A stretch of 64,000 nt of DNA from Gemmiger formicilis (GTDB lineage Bacteria; Bacillota; Clostridia; Oscillospirales; Ruminococcaceae), in assembly GCF_900167555.1 (NCBI RefSeq), contig NZ_FUYF01000007.1, forward strand, positions 62,001-126,000, given 5' to 3'. The notes under the pieces are model-generated. The model did not search any database and was not told the origin of the DNA. It saw only the letters and a program-made list of their open reading frames with translations. The position numbers and the translations under genes were made by a program. Below, one piece after another: positions 7,324-16,572 of the stretch; position 1 is the stretch's first letter, and each line of letters opens with the position of its first letter.

Positions 7324-8442
7324 ATGACCTACGATAAAATCATCCTCGGCGCGGGGCTGTACGGCCTGTACGCGGCGCAGAAATGCGGTGCGGCGGGCCA
7401 GCGCGTCCTTGTGCTGGAGCGCGACCCCGCGCCCTTCATGCGCGCGACCTACATCAACCAGGCCCGTGTCCACATGGGCTACCACTACCCGCGCAGCTAC
7501 TCCACGGCCATCAAGTCCGCCCACTATTTTGAGCGGTTCTGCAGCGATTACGGCTTCTGCCTGCACACCGAGTTTGACCAGATCTACGCCACGAGCGCGC
7601 ACTTCTCCTGGACGAACGCGGCGGAGTTCCGCCGGTTCTGCGCGGCGGCGGGCATCCGCTGTGACGACGTTGCGCCCGAGCGCTACTTCAACCCGGGTCT
7701 CTGCGACGGCGCGTTCCTGACGACAGAATACACCTACGATGCGCAGATACTCAAACGCTGGTTTCTGGAGCAGCTCGCCGCGCTGCCCAACGTCGAGGTG
7801 CTGTACAGCCACAAGCCGACGGCCATCGAAAAGGTCGGCAGTGCGTGGCGCGTGCAGGCAGGGGACATCACCGCCGAAGCGCCCTACCTGCTCAACGCGA
7901 CCTATGCGGGCGTCAACGATGTACACGCCATGCTCGGCCTGCCGCCGTTCGGCATTAAGTACGAAAAATGCGAGATCATTTTGTGCACTGTGGACAAGAG
8001 CCTGAAAAACACCGGCATCACGGTCATGGACGGGCCGTTTTTCAGCCTGATGCCCTTCGGTCAGACCGGCCTGCACAGCCTGACGAGCGTGACCTTCACC
8101 CCGCACGAGACGAGCTATGACAGCGTCGCGACCTTCCCGTGTCAGCAGGAATGCGGCGGCGTGTGTAAGCCGGGCAGCCTGTACAACTGCAATGAGTGCC
8201 CGGCCAGGCCGCAAAGCGCCTGGCCCTACATGAGCCAGCTGGCCCGCAAATATTTAAAGGAAGAATACGGCTTTGCCTACCACAGCAGCCTGTTCAGCAT
8301 GAAGCCCATCTTAAAGGCCAGCGAGATCGACGATTCGCGCCCGACGGTGGTCCGCGTGATGAGCGACGAGCCGAAGCTCGTCAGCGTGCTGTCCGGCAAG
8401 ATCAACACGGTATACGACCTGGACGAGGTATTGGATGTATGA
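7324..8442 (+). CDS. FAD-dependent oxidoreductase with a cysteine cluster
   Basis: The 372-residue protein begins with a dinucleotide-binding GAGLYGLYAA followed by LVLERD, typical of D-amino-acid-oxidase-like flavoproteins (DAO fold). An unusual insert near residues 273-292 has five cysteines spaced C-x3-C-x3-C-x7-C-x2-C, which could bind zinc or an iron-sulfur centre. A longer frame exists upstream, but the ATG at 7324 follows AAAAAGGGGAAA and places the FAD loop at residue 9. It overlaps the next glycosyltransferase by 4 nt, so it probably oxidises a sugar or amino-sugar intermediate of the same pathway. The exact reaction is unknown. Confidence 0.8.
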   Translation: MTYDKIILGAGLYGLYAAQKCGAAGQRVLVLERDPAPFMRATYINQARVHMGYHYPRSYSTAIKSAHYFERFCSDYGFCLHTEFDQIYATSAHFSWTNAAEFRRFCAAAGIRCDDVAPERYFNPGLCDGAFLTTEYTYDAQILKRWFLEQLAALPNVEVLYSHKPTAIEKVGSAWRVQAGDITAEAPYLLNATYAGVNDVHAMLGLPPFGIKYEKCEIILCTVDKSLKNTGITVMDGPFFSLMPFGQTGLHSLTSVTFTPHETSYDSVATFPCQQECGGVCKPGSLYNCNECPARPQSAWPYMSQLARKYLKEEYGFAYHSSLFSMKPILKASEIDDSRPTVVRVMSDEPKLVSVLSGKINTVYDLDEVLDV

Positions 8443-9350
8443 TGCTTAAAGACAACAATTTTATTTCGGCAGTCGTCTACCTGCACAACGACGGCGCGCG
8501 CGCCGTGGAGTTCTGCCGCACCGTGGCCGCAGAGCTGGACGCCAACTTTAAACAATATGAGCTTGTCGTCGTGGACGATGCCTGCACCGACGACACGGTC
8601 AAACAGCTGCGCGCCTGGGGCAGGGAGCAGAACGCCCCGCTGACGATTTTGCACATGAGCATCTACCACGGGCTCGAGGACGCCATGAACGCCGGCCTCG
8701 ACGCCGCCATCGGTGACTATGTCTACGAGTTCGACTCCACCGAGCTCTGCTACGCGCCGCCGCTCATTATGCAGGCGTACAGGGCGGCGCTGGACGGCAA
8801 CGACATTGTGTCGGCCTGCCCGCGCACCGTGCGCGGCGGCAGCAGCCTGTTTTATAAGGTGTTCAACGCCCATTCCCAGAGCGCCTACCGCCTGCGCACC
8901 GACGCCTTCCGTCTGGTGACGCGCCGCGCCATCAACCGCGTCCATGCGTCCAGCACGCACCTGCCCTACCGCAAGGCGGCCTACGCGGCCAGCGGCTTAC
9001 GGATGGTCGACCTGGAATTTGACGGCCAGCTGACCGTTAAGCAGAAGGGCCGGTTCAATCTGGCGCTGGACAGCCTGACGCTCTACACGAACTTCGGCTT
9101 CAAGGCCAGCGTGACCGTCACGCTCTGCATGATGGCGCTGGCGCTGGCCGAGCTGATCTATACCCTCGTCATCTTCGCCACCGGCCACCCGGTAGAGGGC
9201 TGGACGACGACGATGTTCGTCATCACCGTCGGGTTTGCGGGGCTGTTCGCCGTGCTGACCATCATCGTCAAGTATCTGTCGCTGCTCTTAAATCTGACGT
9301 TCAGGCAGCAGAAATATCTTGTGGAAAGCATTGAGAAGCTGCAAAAATAA
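8439..9350 (+). CDS. Membrane-anchored family 2 glycosyltransferase (GtrB/DPM-like)
   Basis: About 303 residues. The N-terminal GT-A domain has VVVDDACTDDT and YEFDSTE as acidic motifs. Two hydrophobic helices near the C-terminus (around residues 228-248 and 258-285) resemble GtrB/ArnC enzymes that load a sugar onto undecaprenyl phosphate. It begins within the oxidoreductase stop codon; ATGATG allows a start at 8439 or 8442. With the GtrA-like protein at 16.1 kb and the GT-C-like membrane proteins, it fits a lipid-linked sugar transfer route. Confidence 0.82.
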   Translation: MMLKDNNFISAVVYLHNDGARAVEFCRTVAAELDANFKQYELVVVDDACTDDTVKQLRAWGREQNAPLTILHMSIYHGLEDAMNAGLDAAIGDYVYEFDSTELCYAPPLIMQAYRAALDGNDIVSACPRTVRGGSSLFYKVFNAHSQSAYRLRTDAFRLVTRRAINRVHASSTHLPYRKAAYAASGLRMVDLEFDGQLTVKQKGRFNLALDSLTLYTNFGFKASVTVTLCMMALALAELIYTLVIFATGHPVEGWTTTMFVITVGFAGLFAVLTIIVKYLSLLLNLTFRQQKYLVESIEKLQK

Positions 9351-9368
9351 CGCATGAGGAAGTTACCG

Positions 9369-11051
9369 ATGAAGCATTTTCGCCCGCGGCTGTCCCGCCG
9401 CGCTTTCTGGGTGCTCTGCGCCCTGCTGGTCTGCCTGCGTCTGGCGCTGACGGGCTTTCAGCAGGTGTACATCTGGGTGGGCGGTTCGCCGCTGGACGAC
9501 GAGCTGATGTTCCGCGCGGCCAACCATATCACAGCCGGGCAGTGGCTGGGCGCGTATGATTATCTGACGCTGTCCAAGGCCATGTTCTTCCCGGTGTGGC
9601 TGGCACTGCTGCACGCGCTGCACCTGCCGTATCTTATCAGCGGCGCGGCGCTCTGGTGTGGGGCGGCGCTGCTGGCGGCGTTTGCGTTTTCGACGTTGTG
9701 GCGCAAAAAAGACACCGAACAGGGCCGCGTGCTGACGCTTGGCCTGTTTGCGGCGCTGGCGTTTCTGCCGTCGAGCTGGGCGGCCTACACGCTGCGCGTC
9801 TACCGGGACAACATCTTTCCGGCGCTGTGTCTGTACTTCTTTGCGGGCATGGCGGGCATGGCGCTGCGCGCGGTGTTCACGCCGGAAAAGCCGCTCTGGC
9901 CGTGGCTGGCCGCGGCGGGCGCGGGTCTGGCCTGCGGCTATCTGGACCGCGAGGACGCCGGGCTGTTCCTGCTGCCGTTCGCCGCGGCGGCCTCCGTCAT
10001 TGTGGCCGTGGTACTGGCGGGCAAGCGCTGCTGGAAGGCTCTGGCCGCGCAGGTCATCCCGTATGTCATGCTCGGCGTCGGCGTGCTGACCTTCTGCACC
10101 CTCAATTACACACACTACGGCGTGTTTGCGCTGTCCGACTTTTCGGAAGGCTCCTTTGCCGCGGCCATGGGCGCGATGATGCGCGTGGACACCGACAGCA
10201 CCGCGCCCTACCTCTCCGTGCCCGCCGACGCCCGCGAGAAAATTTACGACGCTGTGCCGGAATTGGAGCCGCTGGCCTACTGGCTGGAGGAGGACGCCCA
10301 GCTGCAGAATGATTTCCGCGACCCAAATCTCGACGACTACCGCGCGGGCAGCTTCTATTGGGCCATCCGCCGCGCCGCGCAGTTTGAGGGCATCTACGCC
10401 GACGCTAAGACCGCCGATGCCTACTGGCAGACTGTGGCCGATAAGATCAACGCCGCCTGCGACGCGGGCACACTGCCCAGCCGCACCGGCAGGCGCGTAG
10501 CGACGAGCCAGCCGATCTCGGCGGCTTACGTCCCTTCGACGTTGGCCGAGACCTGGAACGGCTTTTGGCATGTGCTGAGCCTGCGGGACTGTGCGCCCTA
10601 TGAGACGCTGCGGTCCATCGGCACCGAGGACGACTTTGCCGCCTGGTCCGGCTACCTGCACTGCGGCTTCAACAGCGCCGCCAACGCGGGGGAGGACACG
10701 CCCTACTACAGCCCGTACCAAAAGGCGGTTTTTGCCGTCATGCAGGGCTGGACGCGGGTCTGCAGTATTTTGCTTACGGTGGGCGTGCTCTGCGCCGTGC
10801 TGTGCCAGCTGGCAGAGCTTTTGCCGCAGCGGCGTCAAAAATGCACGGCACAGACCGTTGTGCCGTGGCTGCTGCTGTTCGGCATCTTCGGCATTGCGCT
10901 GCTGCGCTGTGCCATGATCGCCTTTGTCGAGGTGTCCAGCTTCGGCATCGGCACCAGCACGATGTACCTGGCAACGGTGCATCCGCTGCTGGTCCTGTAC
11001 GCATTTGCCGGGCTGCTTTTGTACGGCAGACCGAGAAAAATTGACAAATGA
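9369..11051 (+). CDS. Polytopic membrane protein, GT-C glycosyltransferase-like
   Basis: About 560 residues with roughly ten or more hydrophobic segments. After the first helix comes an extracytoplasmic loop with acidic residues, GGSPLDDELMFRA, a position where GT-C enzymes place catalytic aspartates. I do not recognise a specific family. An ATG at 9354 is in frame, but the one at 9369 has AGGAAG at good spacing, so I chose it. It follows the GtrB-like gene by 18 nt and probably uses the lipid-linked sugar made there; this is inference from context and topology. Confidence 0.72.
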   Translation: MKHFRPRLSRRAFWVLCALLVCLRLALTGFQQVYIWVGGSPLDDELMFRAANHITAGQWLGAYDYLTLSKAMFFPVWLALLHALHLPYLISGAALWCGAALLAAFAFSTLWRKKDTEQGRVLTLGLFAALAFLPSSWAAYTLRVYRDNIFPALCLYFFAGMAGMALRAVFTPEKPLWPWLAAAGAGLACGYLDREDAGLFLLPFAAAASVIVAVVLAGKRCWKALAAQVIPYVMLGVGVLTFCTLNYTHYGVFALSDFSEGSFAAAMGAMMRVDTDSTAPYLSVPADAREKIYDAVPELEPLAYWLEEDAQLQNDFRDPNLDDYRAGSFYWAIRRAAQFEGIYADAKTADAYWQTVADKINAACDAGTLPSRTGRRVATSQPISAAYVPSTLAETWNGFWHVLSLRDCAPYETLRSIGTEDDFAAWSGYLHCGFNSAANAGEDTPYYSPYQKAVFAVMQGWTRVCSILLTVGVLCAVLCQLAELLPQRRQKCTAQTVVPWLLLFGIFGIALLRCAMIAFVEVSSFGIGTSTMYLATVHPLLVLYAFAGLLLYGRPRKIDK

Positions 11052-11062
11052 AGGGAGAACGC

Positions 11063-12286
11063 ATGACAGATCTACTGGTCATCGGCGGCGGCGCGGCGGG
11101 CCTGATGGCAGCCGGGGCCGCCTGTGCCCGCGGGCTGACCGTGACCGTGCTGGAGCACAACCCAAAGGGACCGGGCCAAAAGCTGCTTATCACCGGAAAG
11201 GGACGCTGCAACGTCACAAGCGACAGCGACGTGCGGGAGTTTCTGCCCTATGTGCGGCATAACGGGCGGTTTTTGTATTCGAGCCTTTACGCTTTCCCGC
11301 CGTCGGCGGCCATGGAGCTGTTCGAGTCGCTCGGCGTGCCGCTCAAAACCGAGCGCGGGCGGCGGGTATTTCCCCGGAGTGACCGCGCCGCCGACGTGCT
11401 GGCCGCGCTGCGCGATTATGCACGCGATGCGGAATTTGTGCGCGGAAGCGCAAAAAAGCTGGTCATCGAGGACGGCGTCTGCAAGGGCGCTGTGACGGAC
11501 CGCGGCGAGACGCTGCGGGCAGAAAACACGCTGATCGCCACGGGCGGCATCAGCTATCCGGCCACCGGCAGCGACGGCAGCGGCTACAGGCTGGCGCGGC
11601 AGGCGGGCCACACGATCATGCCGCCGCAGCCCAGCCTGTGCAGTCTGGTCAGCCCCGACCCGGCCTGCCGCCGCATGATGGGCCTGGCCCTGCGCAACGT
11701 CACGCTGACGCTGCTCTGCGACGGCAAGCCGCTGTTTACCGAGCAGGGCGAGGCGCTGTTCACCCACTTCGGCCTGTCCGGGCCGCTCGTCCTGTCGGCC
11801 AGCACCTACATTGAGGATATAACGAAGCACCGCTATATCTGTGAGTTTGACTTAAAGCCCGCGCTGGATGAAAAAACGCTCTATGACCGCCTGACCCGCG
11901 ACTTTGCGGAGCAGGGCAGCCACAGTGCGCAGGGGGCGCTGGCAAAGCTGTTGCCCAACTCGATGCGCCCCGTCGCCGTCGAAAAGTGGGGCATCGACCC
12001 CGCCACGAAGGCCGCGCAGATCACGCGGGAGCAGAAGCAGGCGCTCGTTGACCTGTGCAAGCACTGGCAGGTGCCGGTCAGCGCGCTGGGCGATAAGGAG
12101 CACGCCGTCATCACCGCCGGCGGCGTCGATGTCCGCGAGGTAGACCCCAAGACGATGGCCAGTAAGCTGTGTGCGGGTCTGTATTTTGCCGGGGAGGTCC
12201 TCGACGTGGACGCCCGCACCGGCGGGTATAACCTGCAAATCGCCTGGTCAACCGCCGTGGCGGCAGCGCGGGCTATTGCCAAATAA
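11063..12286 (+). CDS. BaiN/HI0933-type NAD(P)/FAD-dependent oxidoreductase
   Basis: The 407-residue flavoprotein starts with LLVIGGGAAGLMAA and has the family signature KLLITGKGRCNVTS. The C-terminal GLYFAGEVLDVDARTGGYNLQIAWSTA segment is the second FAD-contact motif of the HI0933/YhiN group. Members are cytoplasmic reductases of unclear substrate; some (BaiN) act on bile-acid intermediates, but that cannot be assumed here. The ATG at 11063 follows AAGGGAGAA and lies 11 nt after the previous stop, so it may be the last gene of the glycan operon or simply be read through. An AT-rich inverted-repeat element follows directly. Confidence 0.87.
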   Translation: MTDLLVIGGGAAGLMAAGAACARGLTVTVLEHNPKGPGQKLLITGKGRCNVTSDSDVREFLPYVRHNGRFLYSSLYAFPPSAAMELFESLGVPLKTERGRRVFPRSDRAADVLAALRDYARDAEFVRGSAKKLVIEDGVCKGAVTDRGETLRAENTLIATGGISYPATGSDGSGYRLARQAGHTIMPPQPSLCSLVSPDPACRRMMGLALRNVTLTLLCDGKPLFTEQGEALFTHFGLSGPLVLSASTYIEDITKHRYICEFDLKPALDEKTLYDRLTRDFAEQGSHSAQGALAKLLPNSMRPVAVEKWGIDPATKAAQITREQKQALVDLCKHWQVPVSALGDKEHAVITAGGVDVREVDPKTMASKLCAGLYFAGEVLDVDARTGGYNLQIAWSTAVAAARAIAK

Positions 12287-12416
12287 AAAATAATAAATAA
12301 TAAATAAAAAAGAATGTGGATTTTCTCCCTGTGGTCGAAAACAAAATCATGGTGGCGGAAATTTTCGAGCGGCGCACCGCGCCGCGATCCACCTTATTTA
12401 TTATTTATTATTTTTT
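12285..12416. repeat. MITE-like element with AT-rich terminal inverted repeats
   Basis: Perfect 23-bp inverted arms made of AATAAATAATA-type sequence lie at 12285-12307 and 12394-12416. They enclose about 86 bp containing the GC-rich palindrome GCGGCGCACCGCGCCGC and a GTGGAT/ATCCAC pair. The left arm begins in the stop codon of the flavoprotein gene. The base composition differs sharply from both neighbours. No coding frame is inside. Confidence 0.7.
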
Positions 12417-12444
12417 ATCTATTATTTAATAAGGGATGATAACT

Positions 12445-13107
12445 ATGATTTCCATCGCAATCGACGGCCCGTCCGGGGCCGGTAAATCCAGTCTCGCCAA
12501 GGCCCTTGCCAAAGACCTCGGCTATGTCTACGTTGACACCGGCGCCATGTACCGCTCCATCGGCCTGTACGCCGTCCGTGCGGGCGTTGACCCGCATGAC
12601 GCCGACGCTGTCGCTGCACTGTTGCCGCAGGTCAAGCTCGGCATCCGCCTGATCGACGGTGCACAGCACATTTATTTAAACGGCGAGGACGTCAGCACGG
12701 CCATCCGCGCCGAGGAGATCGGTATGGCTGCGTCCGCCGTGGCCGCACACCCCGCGGTGCGCAGCTTCCTGCTGGACACCCAGCGCGGCCTGGCCGAAAG
12801 CCAGAACATCCTGATGGATGGCCGCGACATCGGCACGGTTGTGCTGCCCAACGCCACGGTCAAGATCTTCCTGACCGCCAGCGCCGAGGCCCGCGCCCAG
12901 CGCCGTGCCAAGGAGCTGGCCGAGAAGGGTCAGCCCGCGGACTTTGCCACCGTGCTGGCCGACATCCGGCAGCGCGACTACCAGGACAGCCACCGCGCCG
13001 TGGCTCCGCTCAAACAGGCCGACGACGCAATTCTGGTGGACACAAGCAGCATCGGCCTGCAGGAGAGCTTTGACCTGCTCAAGCGCACGATTCTTGCGCA
13101 CATCTAA
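12445..13107 (+). CDS. cmk: Cytidylate kinase
   Basis: The 220-residue enzyme phosphorylates CMP and dCMP with ATP in the cytoplasm. The P-loop GPSGAGKSS is at residues 8-16, then VDTGAMYRS, LMDGRDIGTVVLPNA and the lid segment RAQRRAKEL, all family signatures. Of two in-frame ATGs, the second (12445) sits 9 nt after AAGGG and gives the standard start MISIAIDGP. It is followed after 11 nt by plsC and then by ispH-rpsA, the conserved clostridial order cmk-plsC-ispH. Confidence 0.96.
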   Translation: MISIAIDGPSGAGKSSLAKALAKDLGYVYVDTGAMYRSIGLYAVRAGVDPHDADAVAALLPQVKLGIRLIDGAQHIYLNGEDVSTAIRAEEIGMAASAVAAHPAVRSFLLDTQRGLAESQNILMDGRDIGTVVLPNATVKIFLTASAEARAQRRAKELAEKGQPADFATVLADIRQRDYQDSHRAVAPLKQADDAILVDTSSIGLQESFDLLKRTILAHI

Positions 13108-13118
13108 GGGGGCTGACG

Positions 13119-13817
13119 ATGCTTTTATACTGGATTCTGCTGCCCATCATCTGGGTGCTGGCCCACATTCTGTTCCGGTTCGAGGTCATCGGGCGCGAGA
13201 ATTTGAAGGCCGTCCGCGATGGACGCGCCTACGTCATCGCACCGAACCACATTGCCAACCTTGACCCTGTCTTGATCGCTATAACGATATTTGACTGGAA
13301 GCGGCTGCGTATTCTGGCCAAGGAGGAGCTGTTCAAAAATCCGCTGGCCGGCTGGTTCCTGCGCTGTATGGGCGCTGTTTCCATCGAGCGCGGCAAGGGC
13401 GACACCACCACCGTCGAAAAGCTGACGAACGAGTGCAAAAATGGTACGGGCATCATGATCTTCCCCGAGGGGACCCGCACAAAGACCGGCAAGCTGGGCG
13501 TGATCAAGAGCGGTGCATTTGTGATCGCCGCCGCCGCGGGTGCGGACATGCTGCCTGTGCGCATCATCTACGGCACCAAGGACGGCAGGCTGCACCTTTT
13601 CTGCAAGTTGCGCATCGTCTTTGGCGAGCCGATCCCCGCCGCGGACCTGCAGATCAGGGATCAGAGCCACAAAATGGCGGAGCTGCGCCGCATGAAGAAC
13701 CGCCTGCGCGACGAGCTGGAGCAGCTGCTGGCCGATAACGCCTTTGCTGTGCGCCTGGCCGAAACGGCAGCGGAGGAACCCGCTGCACCGGACGACAAGC
13801 CGCAGCTGCCGGAATGA
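13119..13817 (+). CDS. plsC: 1-acyl-sn-glycerol-3-phosphate acyltransferase
   Basis: The 232-residue membrane-associated enzyme acylates lysophosphatidate in phospholipid synthesis. It has one N-terminal hydrophobic helix, the HX4D catalytic motif (H44, D49 in NHIANLD) and the FPEGTR phosphate-binding motif at residues 115-120. It is downstream of cmk by 11 nt and probably co-transcribed. The C-terminal tail is rich in E, A and P. A family B-like repeat starts directly after its stop codon. Confidence 0.93.
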   Translation: MLLYWILLPIIWVLAHILFRFEVIGRENLKAVRDGRAYVIAPNHIANLDPVLIAITIFDWKRLRILAKEELFKNPLAGWFLRCMGAVSIERGKGDTTTVEKLTNECKNGTGIMIFPEGTRTKTGKLGVIKSGAFVIAAAAGADMLPVRIIYGTKDGRLHLFCKLRIVFGEPIPAADLQIRDQSHKMAELRRMKNRLRDELEQLLADNAFAVRLAETAAEEPAAPDDKPQLPE

Positions 13818-14006
13818 CATTCCCCTTGGCCCCCTCTGGGAGGGGGCTCCGCCCGCAGGCGGTGGGGGAGAGAGCTTTGCCGAGGCCCGAAGCTTCGGAT
13901 AAAGACACGGCTCTCTCCCTCCGGCCCTGCGGGGCCACTGCTCCCCTTCTGGCGCAAGCGCCATCTCCCCCGTTTCGGGGGAGTCTGTCTCGCAGAGGGA
14001 GGCAAG
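13818..14006. repeat. Family B-like intergenic repeat, variant B2
   Basis: A long imperfect palindrome with GCCCCCTCTGGGAGGGGGC, GCCCGCAGGCGGT, GCGCAAGCGCCATCTCCCCC and the closing CAGAGGGAGGCAAGG. Overall layout resembles family B (nested hairpins right after a stop codon), but the stems have a CCCTCT core rather than CTTCCCC, so it may be a separate subfamily. Confidence 0.65.
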
Positions 14007-14029
14007 GAGTTTACAAAAGGAGCTTATCT

Positions 14030-15955
14030 ATGGAGATCATCCGTGCCAAAACCGCCGGCTTCTGCTTCGGTGTGGACCGCGCGGTCAAGCTGACTTATGA
14101 TTTATTGGCGCAGGGACGCAAGGTTGCGACCCTCGGCCCATTGATCCACAACGCTCAGGTCGTGGCCGATCTGGAGGCGAAGGGCGCTGTGACCTGCCCG
14201 GATATTGACGCCGTGCCCGACGGGTATGAGGTCATCATCCGCAGCCATGGCGTGCCCAGAAGCGTCTATGATAAAATAAGCACACGCAGCCTGGCGTATC
14301 ACGATGCCACCTGCCCGTTTGTTGCAAAAATCCATAAAATCGCGATGGAAGCGGACAAAAACGGTGCGCTTTTGCTTGTTGCAGGCGACGCCGACCACCC
14401 CGAAGTACAGGGAATTGTTGGCCATACAAGCGGCCCTGTGCAGGTTTTTGCCAACCCGGAGGAGCTGCAAAAATTGCTCCCCACGCTTTTGCAACAAGAA
14501 TCCATCTACGTCGTCGCGCAAACGACATTTCGCGTGGAAAGTTGGGAAAATTGCAAAGCTTTTTTAAAAAAAGAGTGTACAAAAGCCAGAATTTTTGATA
14601 CAATATGTAATGCAACGTGGGCGAGGCAACAGGAAGCGGAAGACCTCAGCCAAAAATGCGATCACATGGTCGTCATTGGTGGTCATCATTCTTCCAATAC
14701 CCAAAAGCTGTTACAGGTCGCCGCGCGGCATACCAAGGCCATCAACGTCGAGACTGCTGATGAACTCGACCCTGCATGGCTTGCTGGTGCGGCGCGTGTG
14801 GGCGTGACAGCCGGGGCTTCAACGCCTTCGTCTATAATTGAGGAGGTACTTAACAGTATGAGTGAAGAGATCCGTGACGACATGAGCTTCGAGGAGATGC
14901 TCAAAGCTACCGAAGCCAATGCAAATGTTTACACCGGAAAGATCGTAAAAGCCAAGGTCATCAGCGTTTCCCCGACGGAGTGCATCGTCGGTGTCGACGG
15001 CTCCAAGCACACCGGCATTGTGCCCCTGCGCGAGATGAGCCATGACCCCAACGCCAAGATGGAAGACCTTGTTAAAGAGGGCGACGAGCTGGATCTGGTT
15101 GTTGTCAAGACCAACGATCAGGAGGGTGTTGACACCCTGTCCCGCGTCCGTTTTGAGGCCCAGAAGGGCATGAAGGACGTCTCCGAGGCTGCCGAGAACG
15201 GCACCGTTATGGAAGGCGACGTCATGGAGGCCAACAAGGGCGGCGTTGTTGTCAACGTCAAGGGCGTCCGCGTCTTTGTTCCCCGTTCTCAGGCCACCAT
15301 GCGCCGTGACGAGGACTACACCAAGCTGGTTGGCCAGCACGTTCAGCTGGTCATTACCGAGTGCGCAGGCCGCAAGATCGTCGGCTCCATCAACAAGGTC
15401 ACTGCCGAGGCCAACAAGGCCAAGCGCGAGGAGTTCTGGGCCAATGTTGAGGTCGGCAAGCAGTATAAGGGCGTTGTCAAGAGCCTGACCTCTTACGGCG
15501 CTTTCGTTGACGTGGGCGGTGTCGATGGCCTGTGCCACATCAGCGAGCTGAGCTGGAACAACATCAAGCATCCCTCCGAGGTCGTCAAGGTCGGCGACGA
15601 GATCGAGGTCTACGTCAAGAGCTACGATCCCGAGAACCAGAAGGTCTCCCTGGGCTACAAGAAGGAAGAGGACAACCCATGGGTCAAGCTGGAGAATGAG
15701 GTTCCCGTCGGCACCGAGTTCACCGCTCCCGTTGTCTCCATCACTAAGTTCGGCGCTTTCGTCCGCATCATGCCGGGCATTGACGGTCTCGTTCATATCA
15801 GCGAGATCAGCAATGAGCGCGTGAACAAGGTCTCCGACGTGCTGAAGGTCGGTGACGAGGTCCGCGTTAAGCTGACCGCCGTTGACTTTGACCGCAAGCG
15901 CATCAGCCTGTCCATGAAGGCCTGCCTCGACGAGAACGGCGAGGACGCTGAATAA
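14030..15955 (+). CDS. ispH: IspH fused to ribosomal protein S1 (four S1 domains)
   Basis: The 641-residue protein joins two activities. Residues 1 to about 280 are 4-hydroxy-3-methylbut-2-enyl diphosphate reductase, the last step of the MEP isoprenoid pathway, with iron-sulfur cysteines in AGFCFGV (C12), DATCPFV and TICNATW and substrate histidines in LIHNAQ, RSHGVP and DHPEV. The rest has four S1 RNA-binding repeats, for example [18 protein letters not shown] and HISELSW. This fusion is known in clostridia. The frame extends upstream through the repeat, but the ATG at 14030 follows AAAGGAG and gives the canonical IspH start. The S1 half shows stronger codon bias than the IspH half. Confidence 0.95.
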   Translation: MEIIRAKTAGFCFGVDRAVKLTYDLLAQGRKVATLGPLIHNAQVVADLEAKGAVTCPDIDAVPDGYEVIIRSHGVPRSVYDKISTRSLAYHDATCPFVAKIHKIAMEADKNGALLLVAGDADHPEVQGIVGHTSGPVQVFANPEELQKLLPTLLQQESIYVVAQTTFRVESWENCKAFLKKECTKARIFDTICNATWARQQEAEDLSQKCDHMVVIGGHHSSNTQKLLQVAARHTKAINVETADELDPAWLAGAARVGVTAGASTPSSIIEEVLNSMSEEIRDDMSFEEMLKATEANANVYTGKIVKAKVISVSPTECIVGVDGSKHTGIVPLREMSHDPNAKMEDLVKEGDELDLVVVKTNDQEGVDTLSRVRFEAQKGMKDVSEAAENGTVMEGDVMEANKGGVVVNVKGVRVFVPRSQATMRRDEDYTKLVGQHVQLVITECAGRKIVGSINKVTAEANKAKREEFWANVEVGKQYKGVVKSLTSYGAFVDVGGVDGLCHISELSWNNIKHPSEVVKVGDEIEVYVKSYDPENQKVSLGYKKEEDNPWVKLENEVPVGTEFTAPVVSITKFGAFVRIMPGIDGLVHISEISNERVNKVSDVLKVGDEVRVKLTAVDFDRKRISLSMKACLDENGEDAE

Positions 15956-15979
15956 TTCTTAGTCATTGCGCAACCGTAT

Positions 15980-16015
15980 GGGGCCTGCCTGTTGTAACAG
16001 GCAGGTCCCTTTTTG
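15980..16015 (+). terminator. Intrinsic terminator after ispH-rpsA
   Basis: GGGCCTGCCTGTT pairs with AACAGGCAGGTCCC and is followed by TTTTTG. Confidence 0.88.
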
Positions 16016-16027
16016 TACAAGTAACCT

Positions 16028-16078
16028 GTAGGGGGCGGCGTCCTCGACGCCCTGCGGGCGGGCAGTGCCCGCCACTAC
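16028..16078. repeat. Family A dispersed intergenic repeat, copy A4 (short)
   Basis: Starts GTAGGGGGC and ends CACTAC. Two hairpins are present, GGCGTCCTCGACGCC and GCGGGCAGTGCCCGC. It lies after the terminator, between ispH-rpsA and gtrA. Confidence 0.8.
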
Positions 16079-16098
16079 AAACGTAAAACGGGTACATC

Positions 16099-16548
16099 AT
16101 GCAAAAACTCAAAGACATCATCCAAAAATACTATGAGGGTCTGGCCTACCTGTTTTTCGGCGGGGTCGCAACGCTGCTGAACCTGGTCGTCTTTGCGGGC
16201 TTCCAGGCGGCGTTCGGTACAGACTTTGCCGCGGGCATCGGCAATATTCTGGACAACTGCATCTGCATCCTCTTTGCCTATTGGACAAATCGCACGTTCG
16301 TGTTCAAAAGCGCGAACAAGGGCAAGGCGGCCTGGGCGGAGTTCGGGCAGTTTGTCTCCTGCCGCATCGCCACGATGGTCATGGATCAGGTCATCATCTG
16401 GCTGGGCGTCAGCCTGCTGGGACCGCATGTCGCGTTTGCCGCGGCCAACGGCAAGCTGTGGGCCATGGGCGTCAAGCTGTTCAGCCAGGTCATCGTTATC
16501 GTGTCCAACTACGTTTTCAGCAAATTGTTTATCTTTAAAAAGAAGTAA
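16099..16548 (+). CDS. GtrA-like membrane protein (polyprenyl-linked sugar flippase type)
   Basis: The 149-residue protein has four predicted transmembrane helices and the family motif AYWTNRTFVF after the second helix, with NYVFSKLFIF at the C-terminus. GtrA proteins are thought to move undecaprenyl-phosphate-linked sugars across the membrane. The GtrB-like transferase at 8.4 kb and the GT-C proteins make a functional link plausible although they are not adjacent. The Shine-Dalgarno is weak. A small membrane protein follows after 24 nt. Confidence 0.85.
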   Translation: MQKLKDIIQKYYEGLAYLFFGGVATLLNLVVFAGFQAAFGTDFAAGIGNILDNCICILFAYWTNRTFVFKSANKGKAAWAEFGQFVSCRIATMVMDQVIIWLGVSLLGPHVAFAAANGKLWAMGVKLFSQVIVIVSNYVFSKLFIFKKK

Positions 16549-16572
16549 CGCATCATCCGGAAGGAGCATACC

